In this document: one piece after another, positions 5,662-14,103 of the stretch
How positions within the stretch are numbered: position 1 is the first letter of the stretch
Layout: each line of letters starts with the position of its first letter
NCBI GenBank assembly: GCA_030670005.1
Contig: DAOVCL010000027.1
Span: forward strand, 1 to 14,103
Length of the DNA: 14,103 bases
Direction: 5' to 3'
Source: Candidatus Zixiibacteriota bacterium
Lineage (GTDB): Bacteria; SM23-81; DAOVCL01
Program-made: the position numbers and the translations under genes
Notes under the pieces: generated by a model
What the model was told of the DNA's origin: nothing
What the model saw: only the letters and a program-made list of their open reading frames with translations
Databases searched by the model: none

Positions 5662-6165
5662 ATGGGAATTCTGCAGGTAAAGGTATATCCGGCACAAGTG
5701 CTCAGGGAGAGGGCGCAGGAGGTGAAAAATATCGGTGAGGATACAAAGTCCCTTATAGAGAATATGGCCCAAACTATGTATGCCTATAAGGGAATTGGGC
5801 TGGCTGCCCCCCAGGTTGATGTCTCAGAGAGGGTGATTACCTTCGATGTAGGAGAGGGCCTAATCAGCCTGATAAACCCCTTCATCCTGGAAGAAGAAGG
5901 AGAGGAGGCCTTCGAAGAGGGTTGCCTCAGTCTTCCTGGCATAAGAACAGATGTGAAAAGGGCTCGGAAGATATTGGTAAAGGGGGTAGAGTTTGATGGG
6001 AAGGAAAGGGAATTGGAGGTAGGAGGACTTCTGGCACGAACCATCCTGCATGAGGTTGATCACCTTGATGGTGTTTTGATTATAGACAGGGTCTCCGCCA
6101 TTCGCCGTCGGCTCTTAGAGGGAAAGATAAGGAAGCTCCGTAAAAGGGGAGAGTGGGGAGAATGA
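5662..6165 (+). CDS. def: Peptide deformylase
   Basis: A 167-residue metalloenzyme that removes the formyl group from the N-terminal methionine of nascent proteins at the ribosome exit. The three deformylase motifs are intact: GIGLAAPQV (44-52), EGCLSLPG (86-93, metal ligand C88) and HEVDHLDG (130-137, ligands H130 and H134, catalytic E131). Length and start fit the family. The frame stays open upstream to 5383, but those 93 extra codons cross the repeat element and have no deformylase homology. ATG 5662 is preceded by AGGAGG (5647-5652), nine bases away, and is the real start. The C-terminal tail is basic (RRRLLEGKIRKLRKRG), as is common. The stop TGA overlaps the start of the next gene (ATGA), so def and amrS are coupled. 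Confidence 0.97.
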   Translation: MGILQVKVYPAQVLRERAQEVKNIGEDTKSLIENMAQTMYAYKGIGLAAPQVDVSERVITFDVGEGLISLINPFILEEEGEEAFEEGCLSLPGIRTDVKRARKILVKGVEFDGKERELEVGGLLARTILHEVDHLDGVLIIDRVSAIRRRLLEGKIRKLRKRGEWGE

Positions 6166-7172
6166 GGGAGGCTATGCTCTATGAGAAGTTGGAAGGGGGG
6201 AAAGCGAGGTGCAACCTCTGTTCACACCATTGTCTCATCGGACCATCTCAGAAGGGGATATGTGGGGTGAGGGAGAACAGGGGGGGGACCCTCTACTCCC
6301 TGGTCTATGAGAAGGCCATCTCCTGGAATGTGGATCCGATAGAAAAGAAACCCCTCTTTCACCTATTCCCTGGTTCCCGCTCCCTCTCCTTAGCCACCGT
6401 AGGTTGCAACTTCAGATGTAGTTTCTGTCAGAACTACAACATCTCCCAGGTGCCAGTTGATGAAGGAAAGATCGCCGGCTACAGGATAACCCCTCAGGAG
6501 TTCGTCGATATGGCCCTGAAATACGAGTGTAAGAGCATAGCCTATACCTATACTGAGCCCACCATATTCTTCGAATATGCTTACGAAACGGCAAAGATAG
6601 GCAAAGAGGCTGGGCTGAGGAATATCTTTGTCACCAACGGCTATATGACCAAGGAAGCCTTAGAAGAGATAAGGCCATTTCTGGATGCGGCCAATGTAGA
6701 TCTGAAGTCCTTTAGGGAGGAGTTTTACCACAAGCTAGTCGGGGCTAAACTTGGCCCTGTGCTGGACAGCCTTCGTCAGTTTAAGGAGATGGGGATTTGG
6801 GTGGAGGTAACCACCCTAATTATTCCCACCCTCAATGACTCCTCTGAGGAGCTGGAAGAAATCGCCAAATTTGTCCTCAGCCTGGGGGAGGAGACCCCCT
6901 GGCACATCAGCGCTTTTTACCCTGCTTATAAATGCAGGGATCTACCTCCCACCTCTGCTTCAGCTCTTAAGCAGGCCCGCCAGATAGGGATTAGGGCAGG
7001 CCTCAGATATGTCTACACCGGAAACATCCCGGGAGAGGAGGGGGAGAACACCTACTGTTACCAGTGCAAGAAGAGGCTCATCCACCGTTGGGGATTTACC
7101 ATATTAGAAAACCTGATAGATAACTCCCACTGCCCCTTCTGCGGGGCCAAGATAGATGGGATTGGGATGTGA
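6162..7172 (+). CDS. amrS: AmmeMemoRadiSam system radical SAM enzyme
   Basis: A 336-residue radical SAM protein of the AmrS type, related to pyruvate-formate-lyase activases. In many genomes it accompanies AMMECR1 and Memo homologues; its reaction is not firmly known to me. The [4Fe-4S] motif is C82-NFR-C86-SF-C89, followed by the TEPTIFFEYAYE and VTNGY stretches of the SAM core. The N-terminus has a Cys set (C17, C20, C24, C34) and the C-terminus a second one (C299-YQ-C302 and C324-PF-C327), typical of this family and probably metal-binding. Length is normal. The ATG at 6162 overlaps the def stop as ATGA and is preferred; a GTG at 6153 would add three codons. AMMECR1 and Memo genes are not in this window. 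Next gene rightward is more than 200 bases away. Confidence 0.93.
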   Translation: MREAMLYEKLEGGKARCNLCSHHCLIGPSQKGICGVRENRGGTLYSLVYEKAISWNVDPIEKKPLFHLFPGSRSLSLATVGCNFRCSFCQNYNISQVPVDEGKIAGYRITPQEFVDMALKYECKSIAYTYTEPTIFFEYAYETAKIGKEAGLRNIFVTNGYMTKEALEEIRPFLDAANVDLKSFREEFYHKLVGAKLGPVLDSLRQFKEMGIWVEVTTLIIPTLNDSSEELEEIAKFVLSLGEETPWHISAFYPAYKCRDLPPTSASALKQARQIGIRAGLRYVYTGNIPGEEGENTYCYQCKKRLIHRWGFTILENLIDNSHCPFCGAKIDGIGM

Positions 7173-7198
7173 ACCAACTTGTTTCCTTTGGGGAGTAA

Positions 7199-7330
7199 TG
7201 AGAGCCCGTTTAGAGAGGGCTAACCAAATCTCAGGATACACCTGGGTAAATAACGTCCTATCTACGGGAAAAAGCATTGAAGGAACCTTCCAATTCCCAC
7301 AATGCGAGTAAAGACCTGTTTAGTAGATCA
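7199..7330 (+). ncRNA. Candidate structured RNA or leader, class unknown
   Basis: The 228 bases between amrS and the GH57 gene (7173-7400) hold no convincing ORF but several nested pairings on the plus strand. TGAGA (7199-7203) pairs with TCTCA (7229-7233) around GCCC (7204-7207)/GGGC (7217-7220). GCATTG (7274-7279) pairs with CAATGC (7300-7305) around GGAA (7282-7285)/TTCC (7294-7297) with an eight-base loop. ATCTAC (7260-7265) can pair with GTAGAT (7323-7328). The block ends in a strong terminator. It could be a small RNA, a long 3' end of amrS, or a regulatory leader for the GH57 genes. I do not recognise a known riboswitch, 6S, SRP or tmRNA signature. Confidence 0.35.
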
Positions 7331-7332
7331 TG

Positions 7333-7369
7333 GGCCGGAGAAAGAAATCTCACGGCCTTTTCGCTTTTT
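7333..7369 (+). terminator. Intrinsic terminator after def-amrS / candidate RNA
   Basis: The stem is GGCCG-GAGA (7333-7341) with TCTC-A-CGGCC (7348-7357), nine base pairs with one bulged A and the loop AAGAAA. It is followed by TTTTCGCTTTTT. It is 160 bases after the amrS stop, further than usual, which favours a separate RNA or leader in between. Confidence 0.8.
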
Positions 7370-7400
7370 GGTCTTATCCATTGGAGAATAGAGTTTTTGC

Positions 7401-7429
7401 TTGACAAAATGTCGACTTTTTCTTAAATT
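7401..7429 (+). promoter_or_regulatory. Candidate promoter of the GH57 operon
   Basis: TTGACA (7401-7406), 17 bases, TAAATT (7424-7429), lying just after the terminator. The start point would be near 7436. If real, the TTG at 7401 belongs to the -35 box and cannot be the start codon of the GH57 gene. Confidence 0.6.
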
Positions 7430-7451
7430 CATCTGTAGTCTCCACACAGGA

Positions 7452-10400
7452 TTGACTTCAATACTGGAGGGAAAGGCGTTTAGACAAAGGCTAATAAAAA
7501 CCTCTATTTTCTGCTTGAGTATATCTCTTAGCCTTTTGGGAGCTGGTGTAACAAGGTCGGCCCCCGTTCATACCACCTACCTCTGGCATATGCAACAGCC
7601 CATATACTGGCCGGATCGGAGTACCTATGATCCGCTAACCTATGAGAAGGCCTACGAGACCATTACTCTGGGCCACAGCCAGAGCGATGTCCATGGCATA
7701 TTCAACAAGGACGATCGGGTGGCCGCCTACCAATATCGGCCCAGGGATGCCATCGAGCAGGTGCTGGATGTGCCAGATGCCGGTGCCCAGGTGAGCTACA
7801 GCGGCTGTCTCATCGAGAACACCGAAAGCCTGGCCCAGACCGGTTGGAACAACGGTCGGTATGCCCCCAACTGGTATGCCGGCTATCGGGAGGCGATGGG
7901 ATGGCAGACATCCGGGGGAAAAAGAAGGATGGATCTGGTCTCGGTAAGCTACCATCACCTGATCGCCCCATTGGTGGACGAGGCCGTCCTGCGCAAGGAG
8001 ATTCAACTCCACAAGCTAATCTACCCTCAGGCCTGGGGGGAGAGCTCCAGCTATTCCAATGGCTACTTTCCTGCCGAGATGGCCTTCTCGGAGAGGATGA
8101 TCAAACCTCTGGCTCTGGAAGGGATTGGCTGGGTGCTGGTGGCCAACATCCATCTCTCTCGGTCCTGCCCCGACTATCCCTGGGCGGCCCAGGAGGATCT
8201 CATCGACCCTCCCAATGAGGCCGACCAGATCAATCCACCCCAGGGATACTACAATTCCATCTTCATCTCCCGTGGGGTCACCGTGCACAACTGCCCACCT
8301 TTTGCCTATCAGCCCCATTGGGCCAAATATGTCGATCCCCAGACCGGGGAGGAGTACAGGATCATCGTCGTCCCTGCAGCCCAGGCCATGGGGTGGAAGG
8401 ATGGATATGCCCTCTATGGGACCGAGGATATCGATGCCATCGCCCCCTATAACGACCCCGACCATCCCATGCTGATCGTCTTGGGCCATGATGGGGATAA
8501 CGCCTTCGGCGGCGGCTACTCCTATTATATGGAGTCGGTGACCAACTTCGTCCACCAGGCCTGGAGTCAGGGGTATGAGCCGACGGTCATCGAGGAGTAC
8601 CTCTCCGACCATCCCCCGGACACCAACGATGTCGTCCATGTGGAGGATGGCAGTTGGGTCAATGCCGACAACGACTTCGGCCATCCCCAATATATAAACT
8701 GGAACTGGCCCCTGGTGGATGCCTACGGAGAATTTGACATTCCCCAGGGCTGGGCCCTTGATGAACGCAACTGGGCGGTGATCACCGCTGCCTTGAATCG
8801 AGTGCTCACGGCCGAGCAGATCGCCGGCGGGGTGAACCTGGCCGAGATCCAGCATCCCACCCAGGGGGCCAGCGATGCCGAGCTGGCCTGGCACTTCTTC
8901 CTTCCCTCAATGACCTCGGGCTATATGTATTATGGCGCGGCCCTGGATATGGAGGTCAAACCTACCCTGGCCTGCAATGAGGCGGTCTACCATGCCGATC
9001 TGGTCATTGGGGATGGCTCCGCGGATCAGACTCCACCCACTATCTGGCTGCCCCAGAGGCTCCCCTATAACCCAGGTGGGATAGGTGCTGGTCCCCTCTG
9101 GGGTTACCAGGTGCAGTCAATGCCCCGGGAGTTCTGGGTCTGGACATTTGTCTATGATGTCTCCGAAGTCTCCTCGGTGGTTCTCAAATATAGGTTGGAC
9201 TTGGATGGGCTTAATCCCCTTTCCTCCAATGAGAATGAAACCTACCAGGGTGGACCTGGGGTAGACCCCTGGAGGACACTTCCGATGACCAGGAGGATAT
9301 TCCCCAAGGGGAACTTCTTCAACGATCCGGATATAGACTTCTCGGAACTTCCCACCTATATAGCCGATGAATACTGGACCCAGGTTACAGACCCCGATAT
9401 AGTCTCCCCAGGGGGGGTCCTGGTGGACTATTATGTAGAGGCCAGGGACAGCTTAGGATTGGTTAAGAGATCCCCCATTCAGCATGTCTGGGTGGGAACA
9501 GGGGAAGCCCCCCAGGATACGACAGTTTACTGGGAACCAAGTTCCCCTTCTCCCGGAGATTCAGTTACCATCTACTACGATCCGGTAGCTGGGGCACTGC
9601 CCGATCTCACCGATCCGGTTTATATCCACATCGGCCACTCAGGCTGGCAGGAGATAGTCAATCCCGATCCGACAATGGTCTTTGAGGATAGCATCGGCTA
9701 TTGGAGCTACACCTACCTGATTCCCAGCTATGCCACATCCGTGGACTTCTGCTTCAACGACGGCCAGGGCAATTGGGACAACAACCAGGGGAACGACTGG
9801 CACATCCAGCTTGGTGGCGGAGTTTACCAGATGGACGGTCAGCTCGATGAGGTGGTCGAACCATTGGCCGTCAACGGCTCAGACACCTTATGGGCAGATA
9901 GAAATGAGAGCCAGCTCTATTTGGCCACCAATGTTGAGTCCGGAAGTGATGACGATCGGTTTATCTTCCTGGCCCTGAGCCCAGGGCCAATGGTGGATGC
10001 CCCCTGGCTCAAGTCCGGTAAGGTGGCCTCCTTTGATGCCTACCTGGCCAGGGAGGGGGAGAATGGGTGGACAGGCTGGTTTGAAAACCAGGGGGCCGCC
10101 CTCTCTGCTGGAGGGAGTGTCTTGGAGGGCTGGATAGATCTTCAAGGGGAGTTCGGTTTTCTGCCCGATACGGTCTATCTGGCTTTAGGGATCTACCAGA
10201 CCCCTGATAATGGTTGCCTGATAGGTCAGGTTCCCCCCAGCCTGGATGGAGATGGGGATATAGATGGGAATGAGTATATCAGCTATCCCCATGGGGTAGG
10301 GGTAAACAGTGATCCTACTCTTAAGAATCTTTCCCTTTCCTTTGGGTTAGGGCCAAATTATCCCAATCCCTTCAACTCCCTGACCACCATTTGCTATACC

Positions 10401-10622
10401 GTTCCGAGCACAGGTCAGTTGTCATTGGTAACCCTGAAGGTTTACAATATCAAGGGCCAGTTGGTAAAGAAATTGGTAGAAAAAGAACAGGAATCTGGCC
10501 GATATACGATTACCTGGGATGGTAGGGATGAAAGGGGGAATAAATTGGCCAGCGGGGTCTATCTCTACCAACTGAGGATTGGAGGCAGATCAGAAACCAG
10601 AAGGATGCTATATTTGAAATGA
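7452..10622 (+). CDS. Secreted GH57 glycosidase with CBM25 and sorting tail
   Basis: About 1056 residues from TTG 7452; the frame extends to a TTG at 7401, which looks like a -35 box. Signal peptide: basic RQRLIK, hydrophobic core, cleavage near TRSA. Residues 38-515 form a GH57-type domain that should cut alpha-glucans by a retaining mechanism: TYLWHMQQP (HxQP-like box), SYHHLIAPL, nucleophile loop GYFPAEMAFS (E209) and acid/base loop HDGDNAFGG (D347 or D349). Next comes an Ig-like region (about 520-685). A starch-binding CBM25-type module follows (about 690-790; FNDGQGNWDNNQGNDWHI with W775 and W783). After that is a CBM9-like region with a DGDGDIDGNEY calcium-type loop. The end (966-1056) is a FlgD-Ig/type IX-like sorting tail: NYPNPFN, VYNIKGQLV, GVYLYQL. 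The protein is therefore probably cell-surface or released. The second GH57 gene follows 56 bases later. No convincing ribosome binding site supports any start. Confidence 0.88.
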   Translation: MTSILEGKAFRQRLIKTSIFCLSISLSLLGAGVTRSAPVHTTYLWHMQQPIYWPDRSTYDPLTYEKAYETITLGHSQSDVHGIFNKDDRVAAYQYRPRDAIEQVLDVPDAGAQVSYSGCLIENTESLAQTGWNNGRYAPNWYAGYREAMGWQTSGGKRRMDLVSVSYHHLIAPLVDEAVLRKEIQLHKLIYPQAWGESSSYSNGYFPAEMAFSERMIKPLALEGIGWVLVANIHLSRSCPDYPWAAQEDLIDPPNEADQINPPQGYYNSIFISRGVTVHNCPPFAYQPHWAKYVDPQTGEEYRIIVVPAAQAMGWKDGYALYGTEDIDAIAPYNDPDHPMLIVLGHDGDNAFGGGYSYYMESVTNFVHQAWSQGYEPTVIEEYLSDHPPDTNDVVHVEDGSWVNADNDFGHPQYINWNWPLVDAYGEFDIPQGWALDERNWAVITAALNRVLTAEQIAGGVNLAEIQHPTQGASDAELAWHFFLPSMTSGYMYYGAALDMEVKPTLACNEAVYHADLVIGDGSADQTPPTIWLPQRLPYNPGGIGAGPLWGYQVQSMPREFWVWTFVYDVSEVSSVVLKYRLDLDGLNPLSSNENETYQGGPGVDPWRTLPMTRRIFPKGNFFNDPDIDFSELPTYIADEYWTQVTDPDIVSPGGVLVDYYVEARDSLGLVKRSPIQHVWVGTGEAPQDTTVYWEPSSPSPGDSVTIYYDPVAGALPDLTDPVYIHIGHSGWQEIVNPDPTMVFEDSIGYWSYTYLIPSYATSVDFCFNDGQGNWDNNQGNDWHIQLGGGVYQMDGQLDEVVEPLAVNGSDTLWADRNESQLYLATNVESGSDDDRFIFLALSPGPMVDAPWLKSGKVASFDAYLAREGENGWTGWFENQGAALSAGGSVLEGWIDLQGEFGFLPDTVYLALGIYQTPDNGCLIGQVPPSLDGDGDIDGNEYISYPHGVGVNSDPTLKNLSLSFGLGPNYPNPFNSLTTICYTVPSTGQLSLVTLKVYNIKGQLVKKLVEKEQESGRYTITWDGRDERGNKLASGVYLYQLRIGGRSETRRMLYLK

Positions 10623-10678
10623 GAATATCTAATTGTGCATTGAGTTTTGCATTTGATAACTTTTTAAAGGAGATTACA

Positions 10679-13600
10679 ATGAAAAGGTCAAGTTTTATCT
10701 TCCCCCTTTCTTTTATCCTCATATTTTTGGCTGGAACCCTATCTGTCTGGGAGGCATCAGCAAAAGCGACAGATATCAATGGGAACCCGAGGGAATGGCA
10801 GAATATCAACTTCAAGGGCAAGGATGTGGTAGGCGAAAAGGGTGTGGCGCCATTCGTTGATCTCTGCAACTTCTTCTACGACCAGCAGGTTGATAAGCTC
10901 AGCTTCAGGATAAATCTCTTGGGGATGACCGATCGGGGGAAGAGAGTAAACAGCTTTCGGCAGAATGGAGCTGCGGTCTATATCTGTGCCGACTACAGGG
11001 AGGGGGGAACGAATAGACTTCCCAATCTGGGAGAAAAGGCTCCCCTTAAATGGGATATCTGTCTGGTGTGGCGATATGAGGAGGGAAGGGGTATAGGGGA
11101 GCTCTATGGCCCTGACCTGAAAAGGGTAGATGGGCTAAGAAAGGTAGTGTTTACCCCTAAGAGAAATATGATCGAGGCCTCGATTGTACTGCCAGAGGGG
11201 TTTAGGGAGGCAGTGACGAGTTCTCTGGGCTTGAAGGCCAGTGATTATAAGCTAATTGCCCAGCAGGTTGCCCAGGAAGATGGCACCCCGGTTAAATTCT
11301 TTGTCTGCAGCGTGCTGGGGGAGCAGATCATAGACACCATCCAGGCCACCAATGAGAAGGGCGAAACCGGAAACTGTGCTTTTGTCCAGCACGGAAATCA
11401 GGGTCTAACCTGGACCGATGTCTTCCGTGGTCCCGGTGGGGATCCCATCAGCGGCTTTGACGAGGTGCTCAGGCTCCACGACAGCCTTGGGGTTCCGGTG
11501 AACCTTCACTTAGCGGCCACCCTACAGACGGCTGCTGAGTGGTATGATCTGGATTTCAACAACTGGATCAGGCAGGGCATCAGCGAAGGCTGGGTTTGTA
11601 TGGTTAGCTCAGCCTATGCCCAGCATATTATGCCCTTCGTCTATGACGATATGAACAGATGGGCGGTAAAGACGGAGACCAATCTGATAGACTCCCTCTA
11701 TGGATATGAATCCAAGATAGCCTGGATCCCGGAGAGGGTCTGGCTCTCCCAGGGTCATTATCCCGATCGGGGCTTAAGCGACCCCTGGCTGGGTGATAAC
11801 TGGACCGACTTTGGCATCCAGGCGGTCATCTTAGATGATTGGCCCCATTGCCAGGCGATGACCGATACCAGGAAGATAACCTGGATGAACAACGGTTCAG
11901 GAATAACCCTGAGGGTGATCCCCATCAAGGGGGATTTTGTGGGAAATGTCAACCATAATCCGGGGGCGGCAATCAGTCAGATTCAAAACTGTGGCCAATA
12001 CTGTATCCTGGTCTATGGAAACGACTGGGAGGTGGTGGCTGAGCTTTACCAACATGCGGGGACCGATAGGCTGGAGAACTACACCCAGGTGGTGGAGTGG
12101 TGTGCGGACAATTACCCGGCGGTAGATGTCTGGAAGCTGGATGAGGCTATAAACAATTCAGACTTCGATCATCCGGGGATTGACCTGGTTAACGGGACAT
12201 ATGCCAGCTTAGGGGGGACGGATGGTTATGGGGGAGGGGACAACTTCTGGTATGTGGACTGGGACAGCAGTCGCTCTCACTCCGATTACCACGATCCCAG
12301 ATGGGGGTATGGTCAGGTCTGGCAGGATGCCTACAACAGCCTGATGGCTGCTCCGGACAACAACATCACCCAGGCCGGTTGGTATGTACTGATGAGCATG
12401 CTCCACGAGACCGGATGGCACGATGAAGGGGAGATCTCAGGATGGGAACACAGATACTCCTCTCATATAAAAAACGCCAATGTTTATGCCGAGGCCGCCC
12501 ATTGGGCAAACGGGGAATATGCCAATCAAACTGCAACATACTTCTCAGACATCGATCATGATGGGGTGGATGAGCTGGTGATGCACAACAATAGGCTATT
12601 TGCCGTATTTGAGTCCATTGGAGGGAAGGCCAATTGGATCTTCATCAAGGAGGACACCTTAACTAACTGCTCGGTTGTGGGCAATGACAACGTCTACTGG
12701 GCGGAGACCGAGGGCGACTGGAACGAGGGCAACCACAAGGCGGCCTTCAGCGATGTCAGCTTTGGAGGCTCAGATCAGGAGCATTTCCCCTATGATATGC
12801 AAATTGACTGTGACTTAGGGGACACTGTCCAGATCACCTTAAGCCGACCGGGATTTTCCAAGACCATAAGGCTGATGACTGGGAAGTCCTATTTGGATGC
12901 CATCTACCACTCTGGCCCCCAGAGGATGTATATCCAGTCGGGCTTTAGCCCTGATCTGGTGGACCTTATCTGGAGGACCGATTTGGACCGCATATGGGCA
13001 ACGGGAACCGGGAAGTATTGTGGATTCCGCAATCCCCATTCAGGAGCTACAGGGGCCTTCATCCTGGGAGATGGGGGAGCCAGTCACAATCTGGACTTCA
13101 CTGCCCCCCTCTCTCGGGTAGATGAGATAACCGCCCAGGGTGATTTCGAGTTCTACCTCTACTGTGGTTATGCCCCACCTGATGAGGGGGGGAATATAGC
13201 CAGGTTTGATACCTTAGCCTCTGCCTTGACCGATACCTTTCCCCCCGTTGTCTATCGGGCCAGGTATTTCCCTACGGTGGACAGGTTGGTCTTAGACTTC
13301 ATTGAGAAGGTGAGGCACGATCAGGTGGAGCCCACGGGTATCGGCATTGATGATGGAATAGCCGATGTTACCCTTACCTCAGGGGCTACGGTCTTAACCC
13401 CCACAGATAGCACCCAGATAACCATCCAGGTTACCAGTTCCACAGCTTCCCAGATAGAGGCCCTAAATACCGGCAGTATGGAGCTCCTCCTGGATGCCCA
13501 AACCTTCTTGGATCTTCACGATAACGGGAACCGAAAGGTAACCAACGAGGACAATATCTCGGTTGCCTATGGTGCTCCCACCATCACCATCGATGGATAT

Positions 13601-14103
13601 ATCGACACCACGGAGTGGAAACCAGAGATGCTGGTTGTTGATGATCCAGATGATGACTCAGAGTGGGATCCGGCTAAGAACGAGATCCATGGCCTCTGGG
13701 CAGCAGGCGATTCCCTCTATCTCTACCTGGCCATAGACGGCTTTGTTGAAACCTCCAAGTGGGCAAACGGTTGGCTTCTCTACTTAGACAAGGATCCAGG
13801 CTCAGGAAATGGCCAGACGGACCTTACCGAGATCGATAGCTGGGACAAGAACGCCCAGTTTACCGCCTCGGGATTTGAAGTTGACTACCAGTATGGGGAC
13901 TGGGCTGGAGCCAATGGGAACTTTTACCGCATAGATAGCCCTACCACATCAGTGGATATAACCGACCAGACCGTGGTGGCCACCGACTTTGGCTCATCCC
14001 ATCCGGGGAGCGAGCTGGCCATCCCCTGGGATCTCCTCTATGGTTTAGGCCCGGGGAATGTGCCCCCCTACTGTCAGATCTCCATTGTGGCCTCCATCTG
14101 CGG
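10679..14103 (+). CDS. Second secreted GH57-like glycosidase, 3' end outside
   Basis: The frame is open without a stop from ATG 10679 to the window end (1141 codons), so the C-terminus is missing. The start is firm: AAAGGAG (10666-10672) six bases ahead. The signal peptide is MKRSS plus a hydrophobic core, with cleavage near EASA-K. An unassigned N-terminal domain (about 30-220, starting INGNPREW) resembles CBM9/DOMON-like sandwiches. The GH57-like catalytic part shows FVQHGNQ (H238, HxQP position), SSAYAQHIMPFVYDDM, nucleophile loop WIPERVW (E352) and VYGNDWE (D449). LHETGWHDE (575-583) follows. Then come DIDHDGVDELVMHNNRLFAVFE (624-645) and a beta-rich region as in GH57 amylases. From about residue 970 (TIDGYIDTTEW) a CBM9-like module runs to the edge. 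A sorting tail like that of the upstream gene may follow outside. Probably one operon with the first enzyme and the same alpha-glucan target. Confidence 0.85.
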   Translation, partial: MKRSSFIFPLSFILIFLAGTLSVWEASAKATDINGNPREWQNINFKGKDVVGEKGVAPFVDLCNFFYDQQVDKLSFRINLLGMTDRGKRVNSFRQNGAAVYICADYREGGTNRLPNLGEKAPLKWDICLVWRYEEGRGIGELYGPDLKRVDGLRKVVFTPKRNMIEASIVLPEGFREAVTSSLGLKASDYKLIAQQVAQEDGTPVKFFVCSVLGEQIIDTIQATNEKGETGNCAFVQHGNQGLTWTDVFRGPGGDPISGFDEVLRLHDSLGVPVNLHLAATLQTAAEWYDLDFNNWIRQGISEGWVCMVSSAYAQHIMPFVYDDMNRWAVKTETNLIDSLYGYESKIAWIPERVWLSQGHYPDRGLSDPWLGDNWTDFGIQAVILDDWPHCQAMTDTRKITWMNNGSGITLRVIPIKGDFVGNVNHNPGAAISQIQNCGQYCILVYGNDWEVVAELYQHAGTDRLENYTQVVEWCADNYPAVDVWKLDEAINNSDFDHPGIDLVNGTYASLGGTDGYGGGDNFWYVDWDSSRSHSDYHDPRWGYGQVWQDAYNSLMAAPDNNITQAGWYVLMSMLHETGWHDEGEISGWEHRYSSHIKNANVYAEAAHWANGEYANQTATYFSDIDHDGVDELVMHNNRLFAVFESIGGKANWIFIKEDTLTNCSVVGNDNVYWAETEGDWNEGNHKAAFSDVSFGGSDQEHFPYDMQIDCDLGDTVQITLSRPGFSKTIRLMTGKSYLDAIYHSGPQRMYIQSGFSPDLVDLIWRTDLDRIWATGTGKYCGFRNPHSGATGAFILGDGGASHNLDFTAPLSRVDEITAQGDFEFYLYCGYAPPDEGGNIARFDTLASALTDTFPPVVYRARYFPTVDRLVLDFIEKVRHDQVEPTGIGIDDGIADVTLTSGATVLTPTDSTQITIQVTSSTASQIEALNTGSMELLLDAQTFLDLHDNGNRKVTNEDNISVAYGAPTITIDGYIDTTEWKPEMLVVDDPDDDSEWDPAKNEIHGLWAAGDSLYLYLAIDGFVETSKWANGWLLYLDKDPGSGNGQTDLTEIDSWDKNAQFTASGFEVDYQYGDWAGANGNFYRIDSPTTSVDITDQTVVATDFGSSHPGSELAIPWDLLYGLGPGNVPPYCQISIVASIC

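Noticed and set aside
7173..7400. tRNA, tmRNA, 6S, SRP or known riboswitch in the amrS-GH57 gap
   Set aside because: None of the conserved sequences of these classes could be found by eye; only generic hairpins and a terminator are supported.
8016..8894. Long minus-strand open frame (292 codons) inside the first GH57 gene
   Set aside because: Gly/Ile/Pro-rich with no recognisable domain, lying antisense to conserved catalytic motifs; it is a shadow caused by the codon bias of the real gene.
10630..10641. TAATTGTGCATT also found at the arsR operator (5308-5319)
   Set aside because: A shared 12-mer is expected by chance about ten times in 14 kb on both strands, and the inverted arm present at arsR is not kept here.

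Overview
The window reads as a piece of chromosome from an uncultured, Gram-negative (diderm) bacterium. Two kinds of evidence support this: an operon that ends in a small outer-membrane barrel-like protein, and a large secreted enzyme with a FlgD-Ig/type IX-like C-terminal tail (YPNPFN motif). That tail is typical of the Bacteroidota/Calditrichota/Marinimicrobia/KSB1/WOR-3-like lineages. The lineage call is inference, and the species cannot be named from this window.

Left part (1-5293, all firm genes on the minus strand). The 5' part of a GTG-started gene for an amphipathic-helix (LEA-like) protein leaves the window at base 1. Next is a three-gene operon read from 2436 down to 423: a patatin-like lipase, a tiny two-helix membrane protein, and a secreted barrel-like protein. 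Upstream of it is a TetR regulator-GNAT acyltransferase pair (4336 to 2640) joined by an ATGA overlap, with a promoter and operator-like inverted repeat in front. Then comes an ArsR-type regulator (5293-4919) with a very good promoter and a candidate operator. It is followed by a 78-residue gene that is only the C-terminal SPASM (iron-sulfur) part of a radical SAM enzyme.

Middle (5294-7400). The gap between arsR and the plus-strand operon holds an imperfect long inverted repeat of about 160 bp, which looks like a foldback or MITE-like element and carries a familiar dispersed repeat in its right arm. Then come peptide deformylase (def) and the AmmeMemoRadiSam radical SAM enzyme (amrS), coupled by an ATGA overlap. 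After amrS lies a 230-base stretch with several possible hairpins and a strong intrinsic terminator; it may be a small RNA or a leader.

Right part (7401-14103). Two large secreted GH57-type glycoside hydrolases lie in tandem, 56 bp apart. The first carries a CBM25-type starch-binding module and a sorting tail. The second is open from 10679 to the window edge without a stop and has its own N-terminal and C-terminal accessory domains. Together they look like a cell-surface or extracellular alpha-glucan degradation locus.

No tRNA, rRNA, CRISPR array, transposase or phage gene was seen.
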